A stretch of DNA of 64,000 nt from Zongyangia hominis (lineage in GTDB: Bacteria > Bacillota > Clostridia > Oscillospirales > Ruminococcaceae), in the NCBI RefSeq assembly GCF_014385095.1, contig NZ_JACRTC010000002.1:248001-312000 (forward strand), in the 5' to 3' direction. Position numbers and translations under genes: made by a program. Shown in pieces: positions 42,853 through 58,657 of this stretch (its first letter is position 1; the number at the start of each line of letters is the position of its first letter). The notes beneath the pieces are model-generated. The model did no database searches and was not told where the DNA came from. It was given only the letters and a program-made list of their open reading frames with translations.

Positions 42853-42889
42853 AAAAAAGCACAGGATACATTTGGTATCCTGTGCTTTT
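42853..42889 (-). terminator. Intrinsic terminator of tuf
   Basis: Stem AAAAGCACAGGATAC/GTATCCTGTGCTTTT; on the minus strand followed by more T. It lies 19 bp past the tuf stop and converges with the DUF378 terminator. Confidence 0.92.
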
Positions 42890-42907
42890 CTTACATAGAA
42901 AATCGAA

Positions 42908-44107
42908 TTATTCGTTGATCTTGATGACAACGCCGGAACCAACCGTTCTGCCGCCCTCACGGATAGCGAAACGCAGGCCCTCTTCGATAGCGATCGGGGT
43001 GATCAGCTCAACGTCCATCTCGACGTTATCGCCAGGCATGCACATCTCAACACCCTCGGGCAGGGAGATGACGCCGGTAACGTCGGTGGTTCTGAAATAG
43101 AACTGCGGACGATAGTTATTGAAGAACGGGGTATGACGGCCGCCCTCTTCTTTTTTCAGGATATAGACCTGGCCGCGGAATTTGGTGTGGGGATGAATGG
43201 AACCGGGTTTGCACAGAACCTGTCCGCGCTCGATTTCCGTTCTCTGGATACCACGCAGCAGCGCGCCGATGTTGTCGCCAGCCTCAGCGTAGTCGAGGAT
43301 CTTGCGGAACATCTCGATACCGGTAACGACGGTTTTCTTTCTTTCGTCGGTCAGACCGATGATCTCGACTTCGTCGGAGGTCTTCAGCTGTCCACGCTCC
43401 ACTCTACCGGTGGCAACAGTACCACGGCCGGTGATGGTGAAGACGTCCTCAACAGGCATCAGGAAAGGCAGGTCGGCTTTGCGCTCCGGAGTCGGAATGT
43501 AGGAGTCGACAGCTTCCATCAGGTCCAGGATGGGTTTGTATGCAGGATCGCTCAGATCGTTGGGAGCTTCCAGCGCTTTCAGAGCGGAACCGGTGATGAT
43601 GGGGGTATCGTCGCCGGGGAAGTCGTAGCTGCTGAGGAGGTCACGGATTTCCATCTCGACCAGCTCCAGGAGCTCGGGATCGTCAACCTGGTCCGCTTTG
43701 TTCATGAAGACAACGATGTAAGGAACACCAACCTGACGGGACAGGAGGATGTGCTCACGGGTCTGGGGCATGGGGCCGTCAGCAGCGGAAACAACCAGGA
43801 TAGCGCCGTCCATCTGGGCAGCACCGGTGATCATGTTCTTAACATAGTCAGCATGTCCCGGGCAGTCAACGTGCGCATAGTGACGGTTGGGAGTCTCGTA
43901 CTCAACGTGAGCGGTGTTGATGGTGATGCCGCGCTCTCTCTCTTCGGGAGCTTTATCGATCATATCGTATGCGACGAACTCAGCCTGGCCCTGCATGCCC
44001 AGGGTCTTGGTGATCGCAGCGGTCAGAGTCGTTTTACCGTGGTCAACGTGGCCGATGGTACCGATGTTAATATGGGGCTTATTTCTTTCAAACTTAGCCT
44101 TTGCCAT
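42908..44107 (-). CDS. tuf: Elongation factor Tu
   Basis: GTPase that brings aminoacyl-tRNA to the ribosomal A site. The 399 residues show the P-loop GHVDHGKTT, the switch [26 protein letters not shown] and NKAD for guanine, then domains 2 and 3 ([45 protein letters not shown]). Length and motifs are wholly standard. ATG at 44107 with AAAGGAGG. Although next to fusA, it has its own promoter in the 173-bp gap. Confidence 0.99.
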   Translation of the reverse strand: MAKAKFERNKPHINIGTIGHVDHGKTTLTAAITKTLGMQGQAEFVAYDMIDKAPEERERGITINTAHVEYETPNRHYAHVDCPGHADYVKNMITGAAQMDGAILVVSAADGPMPQTREHILLSRQVGVPYIVVFMNKADQVDDPELLELVEMEIRDLLSSYDFPGDDTPIITGSALKALEAPNDLSDPAYKPILDLMEAVDSYIPTPERKADLPFLMPVEDVFTITGRGTVATGRVERGQLKTSDEVEIIGLTDERKKTVVTGIEMFRKILDYAEAGDNIGALLRGIQRTEIERGQVLCKPGSIHPHTKFRGQVYILKKEEGGRHTPFFNNYRPQFYFRTTDVTGVISLPEGVEMCMPGDNVEMDVELITPIAIEEGLRFAIREGGRTVGSGVVIKINE

Positions 44108-44152
44108 TTTCGTGTGGCCTCCTTTAATTTTCTTACTGATTTTGTACGCAGA

Positions 44153-44192
44153 CTACAATTTGTATTGTAGCAATAATTCATAGGAAATTCAA
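44153..44192 (-). promoter_or_regulatory. Promoter of tuf with a palindrome over the -10 box
   Basis: Minus strand: -35 TTGAAT (44192-44187), 17-bp spacer ending in TGC (extended -10), -10 TACAAT (44169-44164). A perfect 7-4-7 inverted repeat CTACAAT-N4-ATTGTAG (44153-44170) contains the whole -10 and runs past the start site. Confidence 0.82.
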
Positions 44193-44280
44193 GTGTTTTC
44201 CGGGAATAACACCGCGTTTCTTTGCGCAAAAACGGGGCCTCCCGGCACCTGAAAATCGCGCTCCGCAAGCGGGGTGACGA

Positions 44281-46362
44281 TTAGTCCTTTTTGCCTCTGG
44301 TGCTCATGATCTTTTCCGCAATGGACTTGGGCACTTCAATGTAGTGCGAAGGCTCCATGACGTACTGACCGCGGCCCTGGGATTTGGAACGAAGGGCGTT
44401 GGAATAGCCGAACATTTCAGACAGCGGCACAAAGGCCTTGATCTCCTGCGCGCCGAAGACCGCTTCCATGCCCTGGATCTGGCCACGGCGGGAGTTGAGG
44501 TCTCCGATGACGTCGCCCATATATTCCTCAGGAATATTGACGGCGACTCTCATGATGGGTTCCAGGATGACGGGGTCCGCCTTCTTCATGGCCTCTTTGA
44601 ACGCCATGGAACCGGCGATCTTAAATGCCATTTCAGAGGAGTCGACCTCGTGATAAGAACCGTCATAGAGGGTGACGATGACGTCAACCACCGGATAACC
44701 GGCTAAGACGCCCGCCTGCATGGCTCCCTGGATACCAGCGTCGACAGAGCCGATATACTCCTTCGGGATGGCGCCGCCCACGATGGCGTTTCTGAACTCG
44801 TAGCCTTTGCCGCTCTCGTTGGGCTCCAGCTTGATCTTGACGTGACCGTACTGGCCTTTACCACCGGACTGACGGGCGTATTTGTAATCCACGTCGGCCA
44901 GACGGCGGACCGTCTCTTTATAAGCAACCTGGGGCGCGCCCACGTTGGCTTCTACCTTGAACTCCCGGAGCAGGCGGTCGACGATGACTTCCAGATGAAG
45001 CTCGCCCATACCGGCGATGATGGTCTGGCCCGTCTCCTGATCGGTGTAGGTTCTAAAGGTGGGGTCTTCCTCCGCCAGCTTGGAGAGGCCAATGCCCATC
45101 TTTTCCTGGCCAGCCTTGGTCTTGGGCTCGATGGCCAGGTTGATAACCGGCTCGGGGAACTCCATGGACTCAAGGATGATCGGATGCTTGGGATCGCACA
45201 GGGTGTCGCCGGTGGTGGTGTTCTTCACACCGACCGCGGCGGCGATATCGCCCGCGTAGCAGACCTCCAGATCCTTTCTGTGGTTTGCGTGCATCTGCAG
45301 AATGCGTCCCATTCTCTCCTGGGTGTCCTTGGTGGAGTTGAAAACGGTGGTGCCGGCGTTAACCGTACCAGAATAGACGCGGAAGAAACACAGCTTGCCC
45401 ACATAGGGGTCGGTGGCAATTTTAAATGCCAGAGCCGCAAACGGCTCTTTGTCGGAAGAAGGTCTCTCCTCTTCCTCGCCGGTCTCCGGATTGGTTCCCT
45501 TGATGTGGGGAATGTCGATGGGAGAGGGCATATAATCGACGATTGCATCCAGGAGCTTCTGGACACCTTTGTTCTTATAGGACGTACCGCAGCAAACCGG
45601 TACGATCGCATTGTCGATGGTACCTTTGCGGATGGCTTTTTTGAGCTCTTCGATGGTGGGCTCTTCGCCTTCCAGATATTTTTCCATCAGCGCGTCGTCG
45701 AGCTCTACCACGCTCTCGATGAGCTCCGCTCTATACTGCTGCGCTTTCTCCACCATATCCTCGGGGATATCCTCCACGCGGATGTCTTTTCCCAGATCGT
45801 CGTAGTAGACATAGGCCTTCATCTCCAGCAGGTCGATGATGCCTTTGAAGAACTGCTCGGAACCGATGGGAAGCTGGATGGGGATGGCGTTACATTTGAG
45901 CCGGCCCTTCATCATGTCGATGACATGGTAGAAATCGGCGCCCATGATGTCCATCTTATTGACATATGCCATGCGGGGCACATGATATTTGTTGGCCTGA
46001 CGCCAGACGGTTTCCGACTGGGGCTCAACGCCGCCCTTTGCACAGAAAACCGTGACGGAGCCGTCGAGGACACGCAGGGAACGCTCGACCTCAACGGTAA
46101 AGTCAACGTGTCCCGGAGTGTCGATGATGTTAATTCTATGGCTTTTCCAATAGGCGGTGGTGGCAGCGGAGGTGATGGTAATACCTCTCTCCTGTTCCTG
46201 GGCCATCCAGTCCATGGTCGCGCTTCCATCGTGGGTCTCACCGATCTTATGGTTGATACCGGTGTAGAACAGGATGCGCTCGGTGGTGGTGGTTTTACCC
46301 GCGTCAATGTGAGCCATTATGCCGATATTACGAGTTTGCTCTAAAGCGACATCTCTTGGCAT
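44281..46362 (-). CDS. fusA: Elongation factor G
   Basis: Translocase GTPase of 693 residues. It has [19 protein letters not shown] (P-loop), the switch region [34 protein letters not shown], and domain IV with the loop that reaches the decoding site ([33 protein letters not shown]). Standard length, single copy type. ATG at 46362 with GGAGGAG. Part of the rpsL-rpsG-fusA-tuf str block. Confidence 0.99.
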   Translation of the reverse strand: MPRDVALEQTRNIGIMAHIDAGKTTTTERILFYTGINHKIGETHDGSATMDWMAQEQERGITITSAATTAYWKSHRINIIDTPGHVDFTVEVERSLRVLDGSVTVFCAKGGVEPQSETVWRQANKYHVPRMAYVNKMDIMGADFYHVIDMMKGRLKCNAIPIQLPIGSEQFFKGIIDLLEMKAYVYYDDLGKDIRVEDIPEDMVEKAQQYRAELIESVVELDDALMEKYLEGEEPTIEELKKAIRKGTIDNAIVPVCCGTSYKNKGVQKLLDAIVDYMPSPIDIPHIKGTNPETGEEEERPSSDKEPFAALAFKIATDPYVGKLCFFRVYSGTVNAGTTVFNSTKDTQERMGRILQMHANHRKDLEVCYAGDIAAAVGVKNTTTGDTLCDPKHPIILESMEFPEPVINLAIEPKTKAGQEKMGIGLSKLAEEDPTFRTYTDQETGQTIIAGMGELHLEVIVDRLLREFKVEANVGAPQVAYKETVRRLADVDYKYARQSGGKGQYGHVKIKLEPNESGKGYEFRNAIVGGAIPKEYIGSVDAGIQGAMQAGVLAGYPVVDVIVTLYDGSYHEVDSSEMAFKIAGSMAFKEAMKKADPVILEPIMRVAVNIPEEYMGDVIGDLNSRRGQIQGMEAVFGAQEIKAFVPLSEMFGYSNALRSKSQGRGQYVMEPSHYIEVPKSIAEKIMSTRGKKD

Positions 46363-46389
46363 AGTCTCCTCCTTCAGTTACAAACGACC

Positions 46390-46510
46390 GGGACTTCTCG
46401 CAAGTCCCGTAGATTTTTCATGCGCTGCCGGCAAAACCCGGCAGATAGACGGCTATCCGGCAGGAAAGGCCCTGTCGGATGACCGTTTTAAGCGGCTTTA
46501 AGAAAGCCGC
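46390..46510 (-). other. Three hairpins between rpsG and fusA
   Basis: Inverted repeats at 46390-46408 (GGGACTT/AAGTCCC), 46425-46444 (CTGCCGG/CCGGCAG) and 46492-46510 (GCGGCTTT/AAAGCCGC) fill the 161-bp gap. None is followed by a clear T-run on the minus strand, so they may be mRNA processing or attenuation elements. Confidence 0.45.
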
Positions 46511-46523
46511 CATGGATAACGAA

Positions 46524-46994
46524 CTACCATCTGTAATGGGCAAACGCCTTGTTGGCCTCTGCCATTTTGTGGGTGTCTTCACGTTTTTTGACAGCTCCAC
46601 CGGTGCTGTTCAGGGCATCCATGATCTCGCCAGCCAGACGCTCTCTCATGGTCTTCTCGTTGCGAGCTCTGGAATAGCTGGTGATCCAGCGCAGACCCAA
46701 AGTCTGGCGCCGCTCCGGACGGACCTCCATGGGCACCTGATAGGTGGCGCCGCCCACGCGGCGGGCCTTGACCTCCAGGACAGGCATGATATTCTCCATG
46801 GCCTGCTCAAAAGCTTCCAGGGGATCTTTTCCGGATTTTTCCTTAACAATATCGAATGCACCGTATACAATCTTCTGGGCAACACCCTTTTTGCCGTCCA
46901 ACATAATGTTGTTGATCAGCCGGGTGACCAGTTTGGAATTGTAAAGCGGATCTGGCAAAACATCACGTTTTGCTACACGACCTCTTCTTGGCAC
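46524..46994 (-). CDS. rpsG: 30S ribosomal protein S7
   Basis: Primary binding protein of the 30S head, 156 residues. It begins [22 protein letters not shown] and contains [43 protein letters not shown] and RLAGEIMDA, all S7 consensus. The start is GTG at 46994, 8 nt after AAGGAGG; an earlier ATG at 47012 overlaps that site. In other bacteria S7 represses the str operon by binding mRNA. Confidence 0.98.
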   Translation of the reverse strand: MPRRGRVAKRDVLPDPLYNSKLVTRLINNIMLDGKKGVAQKIVYGAFDIVKEKSGKDPLEAFEQAMENIMPVLEVKARRVGGATYQVPMEVRPERRQTLGLRWITSYSRARNEKTMRERLAGEIMDALNSTGGAVKKREDTHKMAEANKAFAHYRW

Positions 46995-47134
46995 TTCGCT
47001 TCCCTCCTTCACAGTATGATATCATCGGTACTCGAAAGCGACAATACTTCCGTCGGTGCCAACGCGGCCGGTGTTTATAAGTTATATAAACGCCGCATCA
47101 GCAGCACGAGTTTACTTTAGAAACTTTGGAAGAA

Positions 47135-47563
47135 TTATTTCTTTGCGGCACCAGCTTTTGGACGTTTCGCGCCATATTTGGAGCGAGCCTGCATTCTCTT
47201 GGCAACACCCTGGGCATCCAGAGTACCGCGGATGATGTGGTAACGCACACCAGGCAGGTCCTTCACACGTCCGCCACGGATCAGCACAACGCTGTGTTCC
47301 TGCAGATTGTGACCGATTCCCGGAATGTAAGCTGTCGCCTCCATGCCGTTGGAAAGCTTGACTCTGGCCACTTTACGAAGCGCGGAGTTGGGCTTCTTCG
47401 GGGTCTGTGTTCTGATTGCAGTACAAACACCACGTTTTTGCGGAGAATTCTGGTCGATGGCGACCCGCTTTTTGGAGTTGTAACCCTTCAAAAGAGCCGG
47501 AGCCGTGGATTTTTTCTCGACCACCTCTCTGCCTTTGCGTACGAGCTGGTTAAAGGTTGGCAT
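47135..47563 (-). CDS. rpsL: 30S ribosomal protein S12
   Basis: Decoding-centre protein of 142 residues: [79 protein letters not shown]. The streptomycin-related lysines in TPKKPNS and GRVKDLPG are unchanged, so no ribosomal streptomycin resistance is indicated. ATG at 47563 with GGAGG; frame opens further upstream without homology. First gene of the str block, 136 bp after rpoC. Confidence 0.98.
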   Translation of the reverse strand: MPTFNQLVRKGREVVEKKSTAPALLKGYNSKKRVAIDQNSPQKRGVCTAIRTQTPKKPNSALRKVARVKLSNGMEATAYIPGIGHNLQEHSVVLIRGGRVKDLPGVRYHIIRGTLDAQGVAKRMQARSKYGAKRPKAGAAKK

Positions 47564-47586
47564 ATTGCACCTCCTTACTTTGTTGT

Positions 47587-47635
47587 CGGGCAAAAGCCCG
47601 GAATCTATGTCATGCGCGGGGACAATTCCCCGCGC
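47587..47635 (-). other. Two hairpins in the rpoC-rpsL gap
   Basis: CGGGC/GCCCG with AAAA loop at 47587-47600, and a strong 9-bp stem GCGCGGGGA/TCCCCGCGC with CAAT loop at 47614-47635. They lie 25-70 nt before the rpsL start. No T-run follows the strong stem, and no good rpsL promoter is visible, so partial read-through from rpoBC is likely. Confidence 0.5.
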
Positions 47636-47699
47636 AAGCCAACAAAAAACGAGAGAAAAACGCAAGTTTACCTGTTTCACACAAGTATATAGTTTACCA

Positions 47700-51239
<3,540 letters not shown>

Positions 51240-51251
51240 ATTGCGACCCCC

Positions 51252-55013
<3,762 letters not shown>

Positions 55014-55102
55014 AGGCTCACACTCCATTCGTCTATTTGCCAACCTTTTATGCAAACCAAACAGGAAGCCCCATATCTTTCTGTTTGATTCGCTGATACG
55101 TA

Positions 55103-55131
55103 TTGAAATTCTCTGTACCCTGTGCTATAAT
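55103..55131 (+). promoter_or_regulatory. Plus-strand promoter inside the rpoB leader
   Basis: TTGAAA (55103-55108), 17-bp spacer ending TGC (extended -10), TATAAT (55126-55131). It faces away from rpoB and no protein gene follows it. Confidence 0.7.
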
Positions 55132-55137
55132 ACTTGG

Positions 55138-55268
55138 GTATTAGGGCGCGTATAGCCATTTTGATACAGTATATTAGTATATAATAGATGAGCGCTAATG
55201 TCAAGAACATTTTGGCGTGTTTTCTCGTCGAAAAAGATGGATAGGAACGCGGTTTGCGTTCCTTTTTT
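55138..55268 (+). ncRNA. Candidate small RNA divergent to rpoB
   Basis: Between the plus-strand promoter (start about 55138) and a plus-strand terminator (GGAACGC/GCGTTCC with 5-nt loop, then T6, 55246-55268) lies a span of about 130 nt with no plausible open reading frame ending before the terminator. It runs across the rpoB promoter, and its first about 30 nt are antisense to the rpoB leader. No known RNA family was recognised. Existence is inferred only from the promoter-terminator pair. Confidence 0.45.
55176..55204 (-). promoter_or_regulatory. Sigma-A promoter of rpoB-rpoC
   Basis: Minus strand: -35 TTGACA (55204-55199), 17-bp spacer, -10 TATACT (55181-55176). Predicted start near 55169 gives a leader of about 155 nt. 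Confidence 0.87.
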
Positions 55269-55308
55269 GATGATTCCCGTCTGTTCTTTACGAATCCTGA
55301 CAAGCCGC

Positions 55309-55343
55309 GCAAAAACCCGGCCGCAAATGCGGCCGGGTTTTCT
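55309..55343 (-). terminator. Intrinsic terminator of the cupin gene
   Basis: Stem AAAACCCGGCCGCA paired with its complement around a short loop; T-runs on both sides make it usable in both directions. It is 27 bp past the cupin stop. Confidence 0.88.
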
Positions 55344-55368
55344 TTTTGTGAAATTCCAATGGGATTTC

Positions 55369-55713
55369 CTATTCCTCGACCACGAGGGCCAATAACCGGA
55401 GGATCCCATCGCCGGTATTCTTGATGGAGTGGGACGCGCCGCCGCCGGTAAACACGGCGTCGCCCGGGCCCACCTGTACCGGCTGGCCGTTATCCATGAC
55501 CGTCCCCTCGCCCTCCATTACATAGTAAAGCTCGGTTTCCCCACTATGGGCGTGCTCCCCGATGGAGTCGCCGGGGGCAAAGGTGAGCTCTGCGGCGAAG
55601 CGCCATTTGGCAGGGTTTCCCTGGGGTGCCAAATGCCTGCATTCGATGGCGCCGTCCCCGCCCCGCCAGGCCGAGCGTTTTTCCACCTTCATGTCCGCTT
55701 TTTTGACTACCAT
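55369..55713 (-). CDS. Small cupin-domain protein
   Basis: Single-domain cupin of 114 residues. Cupin motif 1 is G-x-H-x-H-x-x-x-E-x-Y (IGEHAHSGETELYYVMEGEG) with two histidines and a glutamate for a metal; motif 2 is GPGDAVFTGGGASHSIKNTG with the third histidine. It could be a sugar- or metal-binding regulator or an isomerase; the sequence does not tell. ATG at 55713 with AAGGGGAG. Monocistronic. Confidence 0.88.
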   Translation of the reverse strand: MVVKKADMKVEKRSAWRGGDGAIECRHLAPQGNPAKWRFAAELTFAPGDSIGEHAHSGETELYYVMEGEGTVMDNGQPVQVGPGDAVFTGGGASHSIKNTGDGILRLLALVVEE

Positions 55714-55813
55714 AGTTTTCTCCCCTTTCGTGTTTTGCCTTCCAACCAGGCCGGTTTAATTATCTCTAGCATAGCGCAAAAGGAGAGAAAACACAAGCGC
55801 GCACCTGCGGTGA

Positions 55814-56012
55814 GCATGCCGCGCGCCTGGCGGCGGGCATTCCGCGCACTTGGTTCCCATGGTTGCTGTGGTTCATACCCCGCGAGCGGGTCTCGTTTCC
55901 GCTTTCGTCCGTTCCTGGCGGTGAGCATGTCGCGCACATGGTAGCCTCGGTTACTGTGGCCCATTTCCCGCGCGCGGGCTCTATTTCCGCTTTTTTCCGT
56001 CCCCGCCGGCGG
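55814..56012. repeat. Imperfect tandem repeat, 88-bp unit
   Basis: Copy 1 spans 55837-55924 and copy 2 55925-56012, aligned without gaps and about two-thirds identical; both begin GCAT then CGCGCAC and contain CTGTGG and a CCCGCG-GCGGG hairpin. A 23-bp remnant of a further copy precedes them (55814-55836). A minus-strand open frame crosses the region, but the unit is not a multiple of three, so a protein repeat is unlikely. The surrounding 55714-56055 holds no other gene. Confidence 0.65.
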
Positions 56013-56055
56013 CGCGAAAGTTACTCTCCCGAAGCGCCCGCATGGCCCGTCCGCT

Positions 56056-56658
56056 TTAGGCAAACACCTTAAACGTAAAAGAGACCAAAATGGGCACTGC
56101 GGTGGAGCAAATGACCCCGTTGATGACGGCGATAACCGCCACCTCCTCGCTGGTGTATTTCATCAGGATGGGCAGGGTGGTGTCCTCGCTGGTGGCCGCC
56201 GCCGGGGCGATGGCGGTATAGGGCCCCAAGCGGGTGGCGATGAGGGGAATGAGAATAAAGGAAAAAATCTCCCGGAAGATGTTGCTCAAAAAGGTCATGG
56301 TGCCGATCTGGGCCCCGGCCAAGTCCTTGAGCATGATGCCCGAGAGACTGTACCATCCGAGCCCCGACGAGATGGCGGACGACGTGTTGAGCGGCAGCCC
56401 CATGAGCAATCCCGCCGCCGTGCCGAAGAGGAGAGAACCGGCGATGATGCCCAGCGGTATGTAGAGAACCCGCAGGTTAAACTCCTTGAGTTTGCGGAAG
56501 ATGAGCTTGTTAGCGCCCACGGTGATCCCCACCGAGAGGAGGAGCAAATTTAACAGCACGTCCGAGGCGCTGTCGATGAGTCCCACCGCCTCCCGGGGGA
56601 TGAACTGTCCGCAAAGGACCCCGGCGACGAGACAGACGATGGCGAGGAGGATGGTCAT
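56056..56658 (-). CDS. LysO-type lysine exporter, C-terminal half (DUF340)
   Basis: Polytopic membrane protein of 200 residues and about six helices. Motifs LLNLLLLSVGITVGANKLIF, SAISSGLGWYSLSGIMLKD and TSEDTTLPILMKYTSEE are those of the C-terminal half of YbjE/LysO, where the acidic residues are needed for transport. Starts with ATG at 56658, which overlaps the stop of the preceding gene by four bases (ATGA). With the N-terminal protein it probably forms one exporter in two chains, a known arrangement in Firmicutes and other groups. Confidence 0.88.
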   Translation of the reverse strand: MTILLAIVCLVAGVLCGQFIPREAVGLIDSASDVLLNLLLLSVGITVGANKLIFRKLKEFNLRVLYIPLGIIAGSLLFGTAAGLLMGLPLNTSSAISSGLGWYSLSGIMLKDLAGAQIGTMTFLSNIFREIFSFILIPLIATRLGPYTAIAPAAATSEDTTLPILMKYTSEEVAVIAVINGVICSTAVPILVSFTFKVFA

Positions 56659-57050
56659 GCGTCTTCCCTCCCCCCGACGGTCAGCTCGTCCGGTTCTGCC
56701 CCGCCGTCCTCTTTGACGGAAGCCGCCTTCGCTCCCTCCGCCAAGGCGGCTTCCATGACCTCCTCAACGGCGTCCTCCGCCTCCCCCGGCCGGGGCAGCT
56801 TCCGGGTGAGGAGCCAGACAAACAGGATGCTCCCCGCGATGGTGGTCAGGGCAAAGACCACCGACTCCCAGCCCACGGTTCTCAAATCCTCCCAGAACGT
56901 GGGGCCGTTGCCCAAAGAAATCCCCATGGAGAAGATGAGCAGAAAGACGCAGGCCTGCTGCAGGACGCTGTTATATTTTTGGAGCTTCGCCGGGAAAAGC
57001 TTGGCCCCGATGAACATGCCGATGGCCATGAAAATCAGTGTGGAAATCAT
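56655..57050 (-). CDS. LysO-type lysine exporter, N-terminal half (DUF340)
   Basis: Membrane protein of 131 residues with three helices (about 2-20, 28-48 and 60-85) followed by a long acidic, cytoplasmic tail (about 90-131) not found in single-chain LysO. FMAIGMFIGAKLFP and LLIFSMGISLGNGP are the N-terminal DUF340 motifs. ATG at 57050, 6 nt after GGGGG; an earlier start at 57104 has no binding site. Coupled by ATGA overlap to the C-terminal half. No lysine riboswitch was recognised upstream. Confidence 0.85.
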   Translation of the reverse strand: MISTLIFMAIGMFIGAKLFPAKLQKYNSVLQQACVFLLIFSMGISLGNGPTFWEDLRTVGWESVVFALTTIAGSILFVWLLTRKLPRPGEAEDAVEEVMEAALAEGAKAASVKEDGGAEPDELTVGGREDA

Positions 57051-57084
57051 GGTGGTCCCCCTTTTGCTTTTTCTGTGACGCGCT

Positions 57085-57166
57085 TTTTGGCGGTTTCCCG
57101 CCAAAACCGCAACGGGGCGGGATATTCTGTCCTCCCTCTCGGAGACAGGAATACTACTTCCCGCCC
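57085..57166 (-). promoter_or_regulatory. Two stable hairpins in the lysO leader
   Basis: Hairpin 1 (57115-57166): outer stem GGGCGGGA/TCCCGCCC with an imperfect inner stem CTGTC/GACAG. Hairpin 2 (57085-57106): perfect 9-bp stem TTTTGGCGG/CCGCCAAAA closed, on the minus strand, by a GAAA tetraloop. They end about 35 nt before the start codon. No promoter was identified between them and the upstream terminator. Confidence 0.5.
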
Positions 57167-57173
57167 TTCGGCC

Positions 57174-57220
57174 GCAAAAGTCCGGCGGCGAAATCTTCCG
57201 CCGCCGGACTTTATTTTGCT
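57174..57220 (-). terminator. Intrinsic terminator of the prfA-M18 operon
   Basis: Long stem AAAGTCCGGCGGCG paired with CGCCGCCGGACTTT around a short AAATCTTC-type loop; a T-run follows on both strands. 17 bp past the stop of the aminopeptidase gene. Confidence 0.9.
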
Positions 57221-57236
57221 TGTAACAGGCCTCCTC

Positions 57237-58640
57237 TTACTGGTTGAGGAATGCGTAGAAGGCCCGGTAGGTCTCGTATACGTCGTTCTTGGCCACCACC
57301 TCAAAGGGGGCGTGCATGGAGAGGACGGGCACACCCACATCCACCACATCCACGCTCAGAGAGGCGATATACTTGGCCACGGTGCCGCCGCCGCCAAAGT
57401 CCACCTTGCCCAGCTCCCCCGTCTGCCAGGCCACGCCGGCATTGTCCAGGATGGAACGGACTTTACCCATAAACTCGGCGGAGGCGTCGCTGGTGGAGCT
57501 CTTGCCCCGGGCGCCGGTATATTTGGTCACCACCACGCCGTAGTTGAGGTAGGCGGTGTTTCTCTTCTCCACCACGTCCGGGAAAGTGGGATCAAAGGCC
57601 ACGTTGACATCGGCCGACAGGCACTGGGAGTGCTGGAGCACCGTGCGGCCCTCCACCCCGTAGGGGGCGGCCAGGTCGGCGATAAAGTATTTGAGGAAGC
57701 AGGAGTCGAGGCCGGTGTTCCCCTCGCTGCCCGTCTCCTCCTTGTCGGCGAAGATGACCACGGAGGTCTTCTTGGGAGCGGGGCAGTCCAGCGTCGCCAT
57801 GAGGGAGGTGTAGGCGCAGACCCGGTCGTCGTGGCCGTAGGCACCCACCATGCTCCGGTCAAGCCCTAAGTCCTTGGCCTTGAAGGCGGGGACCATGGTC
57901 AGCTCCGCGGAGAGGAAATCCCCCTCCACCATGCCGTACTTTTCATGGAGAAGGGCGAGGATACCCAGCTTCACCTTCTCGCTGAGCTTGTCGTCTTTAA
58001 AAGGGCGGCTGCCGATGAGGATGTTGAGCTCCTCCCCCTTGACCCCTTCGGAGAGGGTCCGTTTGCTCTGCTCGGTGGCCAGGTGGGGCAACAGGTCGGT
58101 GACGCAGAAGACCGGGTCCCCGTCCTCCTCGCCGATGCGCACCTTGACCGTCTCACCGTCCTTTTTGACCACCACGCCGTGGAGGGCCAGCGGGATGGCG
58201 GTCCACTGGTATTTCTTGATGCCGCCGTAATAGTGGGTTTTAAAAAGCGCCAGCTCGTTGTCCTCATAGACCGGCCGGGGCTTTAAGTCCAGGCGGGGGG
58301 AATCGATGTGGGACGCGGCGATGAGGACGCCTTGGTCCATGGGCTCGGTGCCGATGGTGGCGCAGATGAGAGCCTTGCCCCGATTATTGTAGTAGACCTT
58401 CTCCCCGGGCGCGTACTTGGTTCCCAGGGTAAACTCTTTGTACCCCTTGGCCGAAAGCAGTTCCACGATGGCGTCCACCGCTTCCCGCTCTGTCTTGGCG
58501 CTGTCCAAGAAGGACTTGTAGCCCTCGCAGAAGGAGACCGCTTTGTCAATCTCCATTTCGCTCATGGTGTCGTAGCTGTTTTTCGGCTTGTCGGTCAGTT
58601 TTTCCTGTAAAAGCGCCGCCGCGCTCTTTTCCTCTTTCAT
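57237..58640 (-). CDS. M18-family aminopeptidase
   Basis: Zinc/cobalt aminopeptidase of 467 residues (aspartyl aminopeptidase family, tetrahedral dodecamer in known members). Metal ligands appear in AASHIDSPRLDLK (His), a central Asp region GHDDRVCAY, the catalytic glutamate DKEETGSEGNTG, and HAPFEVVAKND at the C-terminus (His). ATG at 58640 with AAGGAGG 7 nt upstream; a start at 58661 would overlap the upstream gene. Cytosolic peptide turnover is the likely role. Last gene of a run coaE-LT-M18. Confidence 0.93.
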   Translation of the reverse strand: MKEEKSAAALLQEKLTDKPKNSYDTMSEMEIDKAVSFCEGYKSFLDSAKTEREAVDAIVELLSAKGYKEFTLGTKYAPGEKVYYNNRGKALICATIGTEPMDQGVLIAASHIDSPRLDLKPRPVYEDNELALFKTHYYGGIKKYQWTAIPLALHGVVVKKDGETVKVRIGEEDGDPVFCVTDLLPHLATEQSKRTLSEGVKGEELNILIGSRPFKDDKLSEKVKLGILALLHEKYGMVEGDFLSAELTMVPAFKAKDLGLDRSMVGAYGHDDRVCAYTSLMATLDCPAPKKTSVVIFADKEETGSEGNTGLDSCFLKYFIADLAAPYGVEGRTVLQHSQCLSADVNVAFDPTFPDVVEKRNTAYLNYGVVVTKYTGARGKSSTSDASAEFMGKVRSILDNAGVAWQTGELGKVDFGGGGTVAKYIASLSVDVVDVGVPVLSMHAPFEVVAKNDVYETYRAFYAFLNQ

Positions 58641-58657
58641 ATTGGTTGCCTCCTTGC

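Noticed and set aside
44842..46344. Plus-strand open frame of 500 codons opposite fusA
   Set aside because: Antisense shadow of fusA, no start signals.
55707..56063. Minus-strand open frame of 118 codons across the 88-bp repeat
   Set aside because: It overlaps the cupin start region, has no binding site, is Arg-rich, and the repeat unit is not a multiple of three.
57051..57173. Lysine riboswitch before lysO
   Set aside because: The characteristic conserved L-box junction sequences are absent and the span is too short.
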